Shown here: positions 14,212 through 22,205 of the stretch, in pieces | Layout: the number at the start of each line of letters is the position of its first letter | How positions within the stretch are numbered: the first letter of the stretch is position 1 | NCBI GenBank assembly: GCA_016874845.1 | Contig: VGSZ01000012.1 | Span: 1-46,112, forward strand | Direction of reading: 5' to 3' | From: Deltaproteobacteria bacterium | GTDB lineage: Bacteria; Myxococcota; UBA727; VGSZ01 | DNA length: 46,112 nt | Position numbers and translations under genes: made by a program | The notes under the pieces: generated by a model | Databases searched by the model: none | Seen by the model: only the letters and a program-made list of their open reading frames with translations | Told to the model about the DNA's origin: nothing

Positions 14212-14832
14212 GTGTCATCGGCTACGCGACGCGGCATGCGGACCGCCGCCCTCGCCGCCGTCGTCGTGGCCCTCGGGGGCTGTCCGACCACGGCCATCCC
14301 CGAGGGCCCGGCCGCGCGCGAAGACGCCGTTGCCGGCCAGCACGCGTCGCCGTCGCGGGCGGGCGCGCCGCGGGGCGCGGCAAAGACGTCCGAACGCAGG
14401 CCACAGTCCGGCCTCGCCACGGGCGTCGTCATCGTCGAAGGCGCGGGGGGGCCGCAGCGCTTCCGCGCGCAGCTGGCGGTGACCCCCGAAGCGCGCGAGA
14501 AGGGCTTGATGTTCGTCGAGCACCTCGACGACGACGCCGGGATGATCTTCTTCTTCGAGCGGCAGCAGCAGTTGTCGTTCTGGATGAAGAACACGTACAT
14601 CCCGCTCGATATGCTCTTCATCGACGAGGACCTCGTCGTGAAGGGCATCGTCGAGAACGCCGAGCCACTGACGACGACGTCGCGGCGCATCGAGGGGCCC
14701 ACGCGCTTCGTGCTCGAGCTGAGGGGTGGCACCGCCCGAAGGCTCGGTCTCGCTGCCGGCGACCGCGTCCGGTTCGAAGGCGTCCCCGCGGCGCTGTGGC
14801 AGAAGACGACGCCGGTGCAGGAACTCCGATGA
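14212..14832 (+). CDS. DUF192 family lipoprotein
   Basis: The product has 206 residues. The first 24 form a lipoprotein signal (Arg-rich start, hydrophobic core, ALGGC). A disordered linker follows to ~65, then a DUF192 domain with its typical features: VTPEAREKGLMFVEHLDDDAG, FWMKNTYIPLDMLFID, and a C-terminal VLELRGG..LGLAAGDRV segment. DUF192 is a small beta-fold found in exported or membrane-attached proteins; its biochemical role is not established. GTG at 14212 and ATG at 14236 are both possible starts and both keep the lipobox. Its stop shares an ATGA overlap with the start of the next gene, so the two are translationally coupled. Confidence 0.9.
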   Translation: MSSATRRGMRTAALAAVVVALGGCPTTAIPEGPAAREDAVAGQHASPSRAGAPRGAAKTSERRPQSGLATGVVIVEGAGGPQRFRAQLAVTPEAREKGLMFVEHLDDDAGMIFFFERQQQLSFWMKNTYIPLDMLFIDEDLVVKGIVENAEPLTTTSRRIEGPTRFVLELRGGTARRLGLAAGDRVRFEGVPAALWQKTTPVQELR

Positions 14833-15359
14833 TTCACGCGCTCGATGGTCACTCCCCGACGATCCACCCCGACGCGTTCGTCCACCCTGACGCCACCGTG
14901 ATCGGGCAGGCGACGGTGGGCGCGCGCGCGTCGATCTGGCCAGGCACCGTGCTGCGTGCCGACATGGGGCGCATCGCGATCGGCGAAGACACGTCGATCC
15001 AGGACGGCACCATCGTCCACCTTACCGAGGGCTGGAGCGAGACCGTCGTCGGCGCCCGCGTCACTGTCGGGCACCGCGTCATCCTGCACGGCTGTCACGT
15101 CGGCGACGACTGCCTGATCGGCATGGGCGCGATCCTGCTCGACAACGTCAAGGTCGGCGCCGGCTCGCTCGTGGCGGCGGGCTCGCTGGTGCCGGTGGGC
15201 ATGGAGATCCCGCCCGGATCCTTCGTGCGCGGATCGCCGGCCGTCGTCGCTGGCCCGGTAAAGGACCACCACAAGGCGATGATCGACGGGGGCTGGCGCA
15301 CCTACGTCGACTACGCGCGCCGCTACCGCGATCAGCTGCTGGCCAAGCCCTCGCCCTGA
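14829..15359 (+). CDS. Gamma-carbonic anhydrase family hexapeptide-repeat protein
   Basis: The 176-residue product is a left-handed beta-helix protein built from hexapeptide repeats, with a short C-terminal helix. Metal-ligand histidines of the gamma-class family are in place: one in TIVHL near residue 65, and two in TVGHRVILHGC near 80-86. The Arg-Asp pair in LRADMGRI also fits. Homologues are active zinc or iron carbonic anhydrases or inactive relatives; activity cannot be decided here, since the acidic loop of the Methanosarcina enzyme is absent, as in most bacterial members. The ATG at 14829 forms an ATGA overlap with the stop of the DUF192 gene. The open frame extends upstream to 14796 but that part is inside the previous gene and lacks the family pattern. 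Confidence 0.93.
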   Translation: MIHALDGHSPTIHPDAFVHPDATVIGQATVGARASIWPGTVLRADMGRIAIGEDTSIQDGTIVHLTEGWSETVVGARVTVGHRVILHGCHVGDDCLIGMGAILLDNVKVGAGSLVAAGSLVPVGMEIPPGSFVRGSPAVVAGPVKDHHKAMIDGGWRTYVDYARRYRDQLLAKPSP

Positions 15360-15409
15360 CGGTCGTCGTCGCACCGGCGTCGCTGTGGGGTGCCGGCCAT
15401 CGACGCCCG

Positions 15410-16783
15410 TCAGAAGCGCTCGATCTTGAATTCTTCGAGGGGCGAGGTGGTCGGCGCGGCGCCGCCCTGGGGCTGCATGGGCGGCCGTCCGACCGCGCCG
15501 GCGGCCGGTGCAAAGGGGGCGGCTGGGGCGAACGGCCCGGGCGCAGGCGCGAACGGGCCGGAGCTTCCCGGCGGGCGCGGGGCGCTGCCTGGCGGAGCAA
15601 GCCCGGGGCCTGCAAGCGGTAAGGCGACCGCGGGGATCGAGCCGAGCTGCGCCGCTGACGCGCCGGGACGCCCGCCGGTGCCGTCGAAGCCGTCCCATGA
15701 AGCATCCGACGTGCCGCCGATCCCCGACACGCGCAGCGCGAAGTCGTCGGGGTTCGTCGCCTGTCGCATCGCCTCTTCGTAGGTGATCAGGCGGCTGGTC
15801 AGCAGGTACATCAGGCTCTGGTCGAAGGTCTGCATGCCATACGACGTCGTGCCCTGGGCGATGGCGTCGTGGAGCTCCTTCGTCCGGTCTTTGTCCTCGA
15901 TGAGCTCGCGCGTGCGCGCCGTCGAGCGCAGGATCTCGATGGCGGCGACGCGGCCCCGCCCGTCGGCGCGGGGCACGAGGCGCTGCGAGATGACGGCCTT
16001 CAGGATCCCCGACAGCTGAAGGCGCACCTGACGCTGCTGGTAGGGGGGGAACGCGGCGACGACGCGCGTGATCGTCTCGGGCGCGTCCAGCGTGTGCAGC
16101 GTCGACATCACGAGGTGGCCGGTCTCGGCGGCGGTCATCGCGATCTCGATGGTCTCGAGGTCTCGCATCTCGCCGACCAGGATGACGTCGGGGTCTTCGC
16201 GCAGCGCCGAGCGCAGCGCGCGCGCGAAACTTTTGGTGTCGACGCCCACCTCGCGCTGGTTCACGACGCTGCGCTTGTCGCGGATCAGGAACTCGATGGG
16301 GTCTTCGACAGTGAGGATGTGGACGGTGTTGTTGGTGTTGATGTGGTCGATGAGCGCTGCCAGCGTCGTCGACTTACCCGAGCCGGTGGTCCCGGTGACG
16401 AGGATCAGGCCGCGCTCTTCGGCGGCGATCTTCTCGAGCACGCGCGGCAGGTTCAGCTGCTCGATGGTGAGGACCTTGAACGGAATGACGCGGAACACGA
16501 CCCCGATGGTGCCGCGCTGCATGAAGACGTTGACGCGGAAACGCCCGAGCCCCGGCACTCCGTAGGCGAGATCGAGCTCGTTCTCTTCCTTGAACTTCTC
16601 CTTCTGGAAGTTGTTCATGATGCTCGCGACCATCCGACCGGTGTCCTCGGGCGACATGCGCTGAGCATCCTTCAGCGGCACCAGCGAGCCGTCGATGCGG
16701 AACATCGGTGGCAGGCCGGCCTTCAGGTGGATGTCCGAGGCGCCGACCTTGATCGCGACGGCGAGGATGTCGTTCAGCTCCAT
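15410..16783 (-). CDS. pilT: Type IV pilus retraction ATPase PilT with a Pro/Ala-rich C-terminal extension
   Basis: PilT is the hexameric cytoplasmic ATPase that drives pilus retraction in twitching motility. The 457-residue product has the N-terminal PAS-like domain (starting MELNDILAVAIKVGASDIHL), Walker A (GTTGSGKSTT) near 131-140, an Asp box, Walker B (ILVGEMRD) near 200, the His box (TGHLVMSTLHT), and QRLVPRADGRGR. The conserved part ends near residue 350, the usual PilT length. A tail of about 105 residues follows, rich in Pro, Ala and Gly with repeated PFAPA units, and ends in a charged EEFKIERF. The ATG at 16783 matches the family N-terminus; the 124 upstream codons of open frame are shadow. 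No other pil genes lie in the window. Confidence 0.96.
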   Translation of the reverse strand: MELNDILAVAIKVGASDIHLKAGLPPMFRIDGSLVPLKDAQRMSPEDTGRMVASIMNNFQKEKFKEENELDLAYGVPGLGRFRVNVFMQRGTIGVVFRVIPFKVLTIEQLNLPRVLEKIAAEERGLILVTGTTGSGKSTTLAALIDHINTNNTVHILTVEDPIEFLIRDKRSVVNQREVGVDTKSFARALRSALREDPDVILVGEMRDLETIEIAMTAAETGHLVMSTLHTLDAPETITRVVAAFPPYQQRQVRLQLSGILKAVISQRLVPRADGRGRVAAIEILRSTARTRELIEDKDRTKELHDAIAQGTTSYGMQTFDQSLMYLLTSRLITYEEAMRQATNPDDFALRVSGIGGTSDASWDGFDGTGGRPGASAAQLGSIPAVALPLAGPGLAPPGSAPRPPGSSGPFAPAPGPFAPAAPFAPAAGAVGRPPMQPQGGAAPTTSPLEEFKIERF

Positions 16784-16912
16784 GGCGACGACGGTACACG
16801 AAAACCGCCGACCGCCGGTCGCGTCGGCCTGGCCTGCTCTGGGCCGGACAGCCCTCCCTGCCTGTCGAGGAGCCGACGCACCGCTAAAGTGACCACCGAC
16901 CGCGGAGCGCCC

Positions 16913-17317
16913 ATGACCGACACCCCGCCCACCCTGTTCTTTGACGGCGTCTGCAACTTCTGCGCGGCCAGCGTGGGCTTCGTCCTTGAACGCGAGCGTG
17001 AGCCCACGCTTCGCTTCGCATCGCTGCAGTCGGCCTACGCGGCCGGGGCGCTGCCCCCGCTGGGCGTCGACCCGGCGCGCCTCGACAGCCTCGTGCTCGT
17101 CGAGAATGGACGCGCCTACGTCCGCTCCGACGCGGCGCTGCGGGCGGCCTGTCACCTGCGCGCACCGTGGTCATTGATGGGCGTGGGGCTGCTCGTGCCG
17201 CGCGTGCTGCGCGACGCGGTCTACGACGTCGTCGCGCGGCGCCGCTATGCGTGGTTTGGCCGCAAGGACGAGTGCATGATCCCCTCGCCGGCGTTGCGCG
17301 CCCGCTTCGTCGACTGA
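16913..17317 (+). CDS. DCC-family thiol-disulfide oxidoreductase-like protein (DUF393)
   Basis: The 134-residue product begins with the family hallmark DGVCNFC (residues ~11-17), a DxxCxxC motif that suggests thiol-disulfide chemistry in a thioredoxin-like fold. It also has FASLQS, a LVLVENGRAYVRSDAALRA segment and a C-terminal YAWFGRKDEC, all typical of DUF393. Length is normal. The ATG at 16913 has GCGGAGC about 7 bp upstream, and a TAAAGT hexamer at 16885-16890 could serve as a -10 box. It is divergent from pilT and stands alone. The family's physiological substrate is not established. Confidence 0.92.
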   Translation: MTDTPPTLFFDGVCNFCAASVGFVLEREREPTLRFASLQSAYAAGALPPLGVDPARLDSLVLVENGRAYVRSDAALRAACHLRAPWSLMGVGLLVPRVLRDAVYDVVARRRYAWFGRKDECMIPSPALRARFVD

Positions 17318-17319
17318 GG

Positions 17320-17349
17320 CTCTGGCAAGACGCACGGACAGCGCCAGAG
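17320..17349. terminator. Candidate bidirectional terminator between convergent genes
   Basis: A 7-bp perfect inverted repeat, CTCTGGC (17320-17326) and GCCAGAG (17343-17349), with a 16-base loop, lies in the 63-bp gap between the converging DCC-family and DUF4340 genes. No T-run follows on either side, so factor-independent termination is uncertain. Confidence 0.35.
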
Positions 17350-17380
17350 GTCGCGTGCGCGCGGCAGCGTCGCGGCCCTT

Positions 17381-18436
17381 CTACGGCGCAAAGACGGCGT
17401 CGACGTCGTCGAGCAGCTCCTTTGCCGGCGTCGTCGACAGTTCCCAGGTCCACGGCTGCACCCGCGCCAGGTGCCCGCCGCCGTCGCCGCGTTCGACGAT
17501 CTCGACGAGGAAGGGCTCGGACGCCTCGACGGCAAACGCAGCGACGACGCTGCCGGCGGCGTCGGCCACGGCGGCGTCCGCGAGCTTCGTGCCCCGCAGG
17601 TTGCGCAGCGTGCCGAACAGCTTCGTCGCCGCCTCGTCCTTTGCGCTGGTGTCGTCGCGGCGCGCGAAGTGCCGCTTGCTCGGCTGCTCCCGCGCGACGT
17701 GTACGAAGGTCGCCGCGCGGTCCCCGGCCCTCAGCGCGTAGCCGCGCACCTGCTCGAGCTCGGCGCTCAGGGGCTGCTTATCGACCAGGGCATCGACGCC
17801 GCCCTCGAAACCGGCGACCACGGCGGCGTCGATGAGATGCACCACCGGTTCGCCAGCGACGCGGGCGTAGCGCCCCTGCGACCCGAAGGAGGCGTCGCCA
17901 AGCTCGAGTACGAGCGAGCGCCCCGACCGCGTCGTCACCGCCAGCGTGCGCGCCGGCTTTGCCAGGCCCATCGCCGTGAGGCGCGCGTCGTCGACGACAC
18001 CGAGCGTCCGCTTCGAGCGCAGGGGCTCGAGGGCCTTCACCGCGTTGCCCACCGGCTTGCCGCCGGGAAAGCGCTGCTGCTCGCGGGTCGGCGCCGGTGC
18101 GGCGGCCGCCTCGACCGCGGCCGTCGCACCGGCGTCGGCGTTCGCCTCGGCGCCCTTCGACGCATCGCCGTTGTCGGCCTTCTTGTCGCCCTTGCCCGCG
18201 GGCCCGGGCGGCAGCTCGCGGTCGACGCTGACGACGAGCGTCGCGCCGTCACGCTGAACGCGCGTCGTGCCCTTGTCCCAGGTGTAGTCGACGCTGGCGA
18301 CGTCGCCGGCCTCTGCGGCCAGCAGCGTCGTCGACGATGGCCCGGTGCGCTCGCGTACCGTGTGCGCTGCGCGCCAGGCCAGCGCCATCGCCATGGCGCA
18401 GAGGCCAAGGTGGATCCACATGCTTGCGCGGGTCAC
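17381..18436 (-). CDS. DUF4340 domain-containing protein of a Gld-type ABC operon
   Basis: The product has 351 residues: one N-terminal membrane helix (residues ~5-22), then a DUF4340-type periplasmic beta-rich region. That region includes LLAAEAGDVASVDYTWD, an Ala/Lys/Asp-rich disordered insert around 65-110, LGVVDDARLTAMGL, and a repeat of the same fold towards the C-terminus. The GTG at 18436 overlaps the stop of the GldG-like gene as GTGA; the ATG at 18421 is an alternative. It is the last gene of the four-gene minus operon 22090 to 17381. DUF4340 proteins commonly accompany GldG-like proteins next to ABC-2 permeases, so it is probably a periplasmic accessory of that complex. What the complex moves is unknown. 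Confidence 0.88.
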   Translation of the reverse strand: MTRASMWIHLGLCAMAMALAWRAAHTVRERTGPSSTTLLAAEAGDVASVDYTWDKGTTRVQRDGATLVVSVDRELPPGPAGKGDKKADNGDASKGAEANADAGATAAVEAAAAPAPTREQQRFPGGKPVGNAVKALEPLRSKRTLGVVDDARLTAMGLAKPARTLAVTTRSGRSLVLELGDASFGSQGRYARVAGEPVVHLIDAAVVAGFEGGVDALVDKQPLSAELEQVRGYALRAGDRAATFVHVAREQPSKRHFARRDDTSAKDEAATKLFGTLRNLRGTKLADAAVADAAGSVVAAFAVEASEPFLVEIVERGDGGGHLARVQPWTWELSTTPAKELLDDVDAVFAP

Positions 18437-20403
18437 GCCGCACCTCCTGCTGCGGGAGCATCCGTGCGTCGACGGCGCCGCCGGTTCACACTGGCGAGCC
18501 CACCGAGCACGAGGACCGCCGGTCCGCCCAGAACGGTGCCGTAGAAAATCGCGGTGTCCTCGTCGCGCGTGTGCCGTACCGGCACATCCTCGTCCACGGT
18601 GACCGCGCCGGCCGGGGCGTCGTCGTCGCGCAGCAGCCACAGCAGCGACTCCCAGGCGAAGACCGCGTTAGCCTCGTTGGTCATCAGCACGTCGCCGACT
18701 ACGTCGGCGTCGCCGACGACCAGCGCGCGGGCCTCTTTGTCGCCTACCTTCTTCTCGACGACGCCGGCGAAGTCGAACACGCCGCGCTGCTCGCCGACGG
18801 CGTCGAAGCGGCGATCGGCGGTGGTGTCTTCCCACGTCGCTGCCGCCGAACGGGCGATCATCGACACCTTCGGTCCGCCGTCGCCGCGATCGCCCTCGGG
18901 GCGCGTGACCTTCTGCGCCTGCTGGAAGAGCAGCGCGGCCCGCCCGCGGTAGCCCGACAGCGTCTTCACTGCCTTGTGGGCGCCGAAGCTCGTCGAAAAG
19001 AGGAAGACGTGGTCGGCGGCGGTGCCCGACTGCTTGACGTACTCCTTGTCATTGACGAGCTCGGCGCCGCCGACGCCGAGCCCGAGGGCCGTCCAGAGCG
19101 GCTGCAGCGACGCCGTCGCCGCGGCGGCGGCGGTCCGCGGGTCGTCGCCAGTCGCCGTCGCCGCCGTGCCGGGAGCGGGCGGGTCGACGAACACCGCCAT
19201 CGCGCCGCCGCCGTCGACGTAGGCGGCGAGCGCCCGCGCCTCCTCGGGCAGGAAGGGCTGCGTCGGCCCGAGCAGCACGACCAGGGCGGCGTCGTCGGGC
19301 ACGCGCTCGCTGAGGCCGTCCGCGACGCCGAGCTTCTGCGCCTTGCCGTTGCGGCTCTCGACGAGGCGCTTGAGCGCCTTGCCTGCCGCGCGGCCGGCCT
19401 TGTCGTTCTCGCCGAACGACCGCTCGCCGTGACCGACGGTGAAATAGACCGTCACCGCGTCACGGGTGACCTTGCCGAGGCGGGTGCGCACCTCGCCATC
19501 GAGCTTGGGCAGCTTCTTCTGCGCTTCGTCGCGATCGACGCCCAGCGTGTACGCCTCGCTGCGGACGCCGCAGCGCACGGCGATGGTGCCGTTCTTCGTG
19601 ACCTTCAGCTCCCTGGCGAGGGCCGGGTCGAGCGCCTGATCGAGGGTCGCCAGGCGCGCGCCCTTCTGCGCCAATTGGGCAAAGTAGTCGTCGATCTCGG
19701 CCAGCGCGCCGCTGCCGCGCTCGAAGAACAGGAAGACCTCGGGCGGCGCCTTGTCGTCGCCGCACGCCGCCGTGTCGAGCAGCGCGAGGGTCGCGCCTGA
19801 CGGCGACGACGGCGCGGCGTAGGCCAGATCGAAGCGCACGTCGGCCTTGTGCGCCGCGTAGACCGCGCCGATGAGCAAACCCGTCGCCGACCACAGCGTC
19901 ACCGCCGTGCGCACCGCGCGCTCGACGCGGGCGCGCTCGACGAACCCCGACGGCCGCGCCTGCGCCATCAGCAGCTCGAGCACGAACACGAGCGCCGCGC
20001 CGCCCGCGGTCAGGAACAGGCCGAGGCTCAAGAGGACGTTGTGGACGTCCTCGGACAACACCTCGCCGACGACGCGGGCGAGCAGAAGGCCGCCGCCGGC
20101 GGCGAGGGCGCCGTGGGCCAGGGTCGCCTGTCGCAGCAGCGCGCGCACGCCGTGGTCGTCGCCGCGCGGACGTCGCCCGGAGGCGCCGATGAGCGCGAGG
20201 GCGATGCCGGCGACGAACAGCGGCGGGGCCGGCTCAGCGAGCAGTCGGCCGCCGGCGAAGACGAGCGCGAGCGCGAGCGCGGCGAGCACGGTCGGCCAGC
20301 GGGGCAGGGGGGCGCGCGGCGCGGAAGACGACAACGTGGACGACGGCGTGGACGACGGCGTGGACGACGGCGTGGACGATGGGGGGACGGGGGTGGTCGT
20401 CAC
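18433..20403 (-). CDS. GldG-like ABC transporter auxiliary protein
   Basis: The product has 656 residues. After a Ser/Thr/Pro repeat at the N-terminus (residues ~8-24), membrane helices span ~35-200. A long extracytoplasmic part of ABC-type_uncharacterised/GldG kind follows, including LARELKVTKNGTIAV, VTVYFTVGHGERSF, LVVLLGPTQPFLPEEARAL and VDGGGAMAVFVDP, and a single C-terminal helix ends the protein before a basic tail. Known GldG proteins pair with GldA/GldF in Bacteroidetes gliding; outside that phylum their cargo is unknown. The GTG at 20403 sits 2 bp after the permease stop and has GGAGGG upstream. The stop overlaps the DUF4340 start. The gene symbol is withheld because function outside Bacteroidetes is unproven. 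Confidence 0.88.
   Translation of the reverse strand: MTTTPVPPSSTPSSTPSSTPSSTLSSSAPRAPLPRWPTVLAALALALVFAGGRLLAEPAPPLFVAGIALALIGASGRRPRGDDHGVRALLRQATLAHGALAAGGGLLLARVVGEVLSEDVHNVLLSLGLFLTAGGAALVFVLELLMAQARPSGFVERARVERAVRTAVTLWSATGLLIGAVYAAHKADVRFDLAYAAPSSPSGATLALLDTAACGDDKAPPEVFLFFERGSGALAEIDDYFAQLAQKGARLATLDQALDPALARELKVTKNGTIAVRCGVRSEAYTLGVDRDEAQKKLPKLDGEVRTRLGKVTRDAVTVYFTVGHGERSFGENDKAGRAAGKALKRLVESRNGKAQKLGVADGLSERVPDDAALVVLLGPTQPFLPEEARALAAYVDGGGAMAVFVDPPAPGTAATATGDDPRTAAAAATASLQPLWTALGLGVGGAELVNDKEYVKQSGTAADHVFLFSTSFGAHKAVKTLSGYRGRAALLFQQAQKVTRPEGDRGDGGPKVSMIARSAAATWEDTTADRRFDAVGEQRGVFDFAGVVEKKVGDKEARALVVGDADVVGDVLMTNEANAVFAWESLLWLLRDDDAPAGAVTVDEDVPVRHTRDEDTAIFYGTVLGGPAVLVLGGLASVNRRRRRRTDAPAAGGAA
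20336..20383. repeat. 12-bp in-frame tandem repeat, 4 copies
   Basis: Four consecutive units of GTGGACGACGGC, the last with two changes, lie near the 5' end of the GldG-like gene. On the coding strand they give Ser-Ser-Thr-Pro repeats ahead of the first membrane helix. Confidence 0.93.
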
Positions 20404-20405
20404 GG

Positions 20406-21131
20406 TCAGGCCCTCCACCGGCGCGCCGCCAGCACCGCCGTGGTCGAAAGCAGCGCGCCGTAGGTGAGCGCGGCGTAATAGGCGACGCTGCCAAGCTTCA
20501 CGGTGCCGCGCGAGAACGTGCGGTAGTGCTGGTCGAAGAGATCGAGGAAGCCGACGACGTCGCCCACCGGTCCTTCGATCTTGCGTGCCAGCGTCCACGA
20601 CAGGAGCAGCGCGACGATGATCGCGCCGGCAAGCACCGCCGCGAGGATCTGGTTCTTCGCCAGCGATGACGCGAACGCGCCGATCCCGATGCAGGCGGCG
20701 CCAAGCAGCGCGAGGCCGAGGTAGCCGGCGAGGACGTGCCCGACGGTGACCTTGCCGTTCACGACCACGAGGGCCGGCAGGTACCCCGACAGCAGCAGCA
20801 GCAGCAGCAGGAACGACCAGGCGCCAAGGAACTTGCCGAGCACGACGATATGCTCGGGCACCGGGGCGCTCTCGAGCAGCACCATCGTGCCCTGCTGGCG
20901 CTCTTCGGCGAACAGCCGCATCGCGATGAACACCGAGGCCACCATCGTCGTGCCCGACGAGAAGTAGAAGAACAGCTGCAGGACGTCGAAGGACTTCTTC
21001 TCGCCGGCCAGCGCGAGGCCGTTGAACAGCAGGCCGTCAGCGAGCAGCACGAGCGCGAGGATCAGCCAGCCGGTCATCGACGCGAGGTATCCGTGCAGCT
21101 CGCGGCGGGCGATGTACAGGGCAGCGATCAT
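20406..21131 (-). CDS. ABC-2 type permease subunit (GldF-like)
   Basis: The 241-residue product has six predicted membrane helices and typical ABC-2 features: MIAALYIARRELHGYL at the start, an FFYFSSGTT loop, and MRLFAEERQQGTMVLLESAPV, the charged coupling segment of GldF/NosY-like permeases. It ends close to RRWRA. The ATG at 21131 overlaps the stop of the ATPase gene as ATGA, and the next gene starts 2 bp after its stop, so the four genes are one transcript. It should form the membrane channel driven by the upstream ATPase. Confidence 0.93.
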   Translation of the reverse strand: MIAALYIARRELHGYLASMTGWLILALVLLADGLLFNGLALAGEKKSFDVLQLFFYFSSGTTMVASVFIAMRLFAEERQQGTMVLLESAPVPEHIVVLGKFLGAWSFLLLLLLLSGYLPALVVVNGKVTVGHVLAGYLGLALLGAACIGIGAFASSLAKNQILAAVLAGAIIVALLLSWTLARKIEGPVGDVVGFLDLFDQHYRTFSRGTVKLGSVAYYAALTYGALLSTTAVLAARRWRA

Positions 21132-22090
21132 GCGGCGACTCCGGGGGCGCTGGCGGCGGCGGACGCCTCGCCGGCGGTGAGCTGCAGGAACAGGGCTTCG
21201 AGACCGCTCTCGAGGGGCACGACGCTGCGCACCCCGAAGCCGGCCACCACGAGCGCACGCACCAGCCCTTCGCGGGCAGCGTCGTCGGCGACGCGGGCCC
21301 GCAGGCGAACCAACCCGCCGTCGACCGCGATGGTCTCGACGTCGGTGACGCCAGCGACGGCGAGGGGTGAGGGCTCCTTGAGCGCGGCGAGGGCGCCACG
21401 GGCGACGACCTCCACGCGGACAGCGCCGCCGCGGACGAGGTCGGCCTCGCTGCCCTGGGCGACGATCCGACCGCCGTGCAGCACGAGGATTCGGTCGCAG
21501 GTCTCGGAGACCTCGCCGAGGATGTGGCTCGACATCAGCACGGTGTGGCGGTCCTTGAGGCCGCGGATGACCGCGCGCATCTCGACGATCTGCGCCGGGT
21601 CGAGCCCCGAGATGGGCTCGTCCAGCACGACCAGACGTGGGGCATGCACGATGGCCGTCGCGATGCCGGCGCGCTGGCGGAACCCGTGCGACAGCGTGTC
21701 GACCAGGTCGCTCGCCACCCGCGAGAGCCCGGTGAGCGCGATGACCTCGTCGACGCGGCGGTCGAGCTCGCGGTGGGCCACGCCGTGCAGTCGGCCGGCG
21801 TAGCGCAGCATGTCCTGCACGGTCATGTCGCCATAAAGCGGCGGGCGATCGGGCAGGAAGCCGATCGAGCGGCGCAGCGCGAGGGGGTCGTCGACGGCGT
21901 CGACGCCGTTCACGAGCACGCGGCCCCCCGACGGCAGCAGCAGCCCGCACAGGATCCGCAGCATTGTCGTCTTGCCCGCGCCGTTCAGCCCGAGAAAGCC
22001 GACGACCTCGCCGCGCTCGATGCGAAAGCTGACGTCGTCGAGAGCGACCTTGCCGCCGTAGAGCTTGCGCACTCCCTCTGCTTCGATCAC
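21128..22090 (-). CDS. ABC transporter ATP-binding protein (GldA-like)
   Basis: The product has 320 residues. Walker A (GLNGAGKTT) lies at ~34-42, followed by a Q-loop region, the family-typical signature LSHGFRQRAG, Walker B with catalytic Glu (VVLDEPISGLDP), the H-loop (MSSHILGEV), and a C-terminal domain of about 100 residues as in GldA/NosF ATPases. LSxGxRQR instead of LSGGQ is normal for this subgroup. GTG at 22090 is chosen because GGAGGTG lies about 5 bp upstream. It is the first gene of the ATPase-permease-GldG-DUF4340 operon and is divergent from manA across 115 bp. Confidence 0.95.
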   Translation of the reverse strand: MIEAEGVRKLYGGKVALDDVSFRIERGEVVGFLGLNGAGKTTMLRILCGLLLPSGGRVLVNGVDAVDDPLALRRSIGFLPDRPPLYGDMTVQDMLRYAGRLHGVAHRELDRRVDEVIALTGLSRVASDLVDTLSHGFRQRAGIATAIVHAPRLVVLDEPISGLDPAQIVEMRAVIRGLKDRHTVLMSSHILGEVSETCDRILVLHGGRIVAQGSEADLVRGGAVRVEVVARGALAALKEPSPLAVAGVTDVETIAVDGGLVRLRARVADDAAREGLVRALVVAGFGVRSVVPLESGLEALFLQLTAGEASAAASAPGVAA

Positions 22091-22205
22091 GACCACCTCC
22101 ACTGACGATGCCCGCGCAATCGACCGAACGCGGGAACCCGACCCTGCGCACGCAACACAAACGCCGCGCTTCTCGCAAGGGGCTCGTCGCGGTATTTGCG
22201 CCCCG

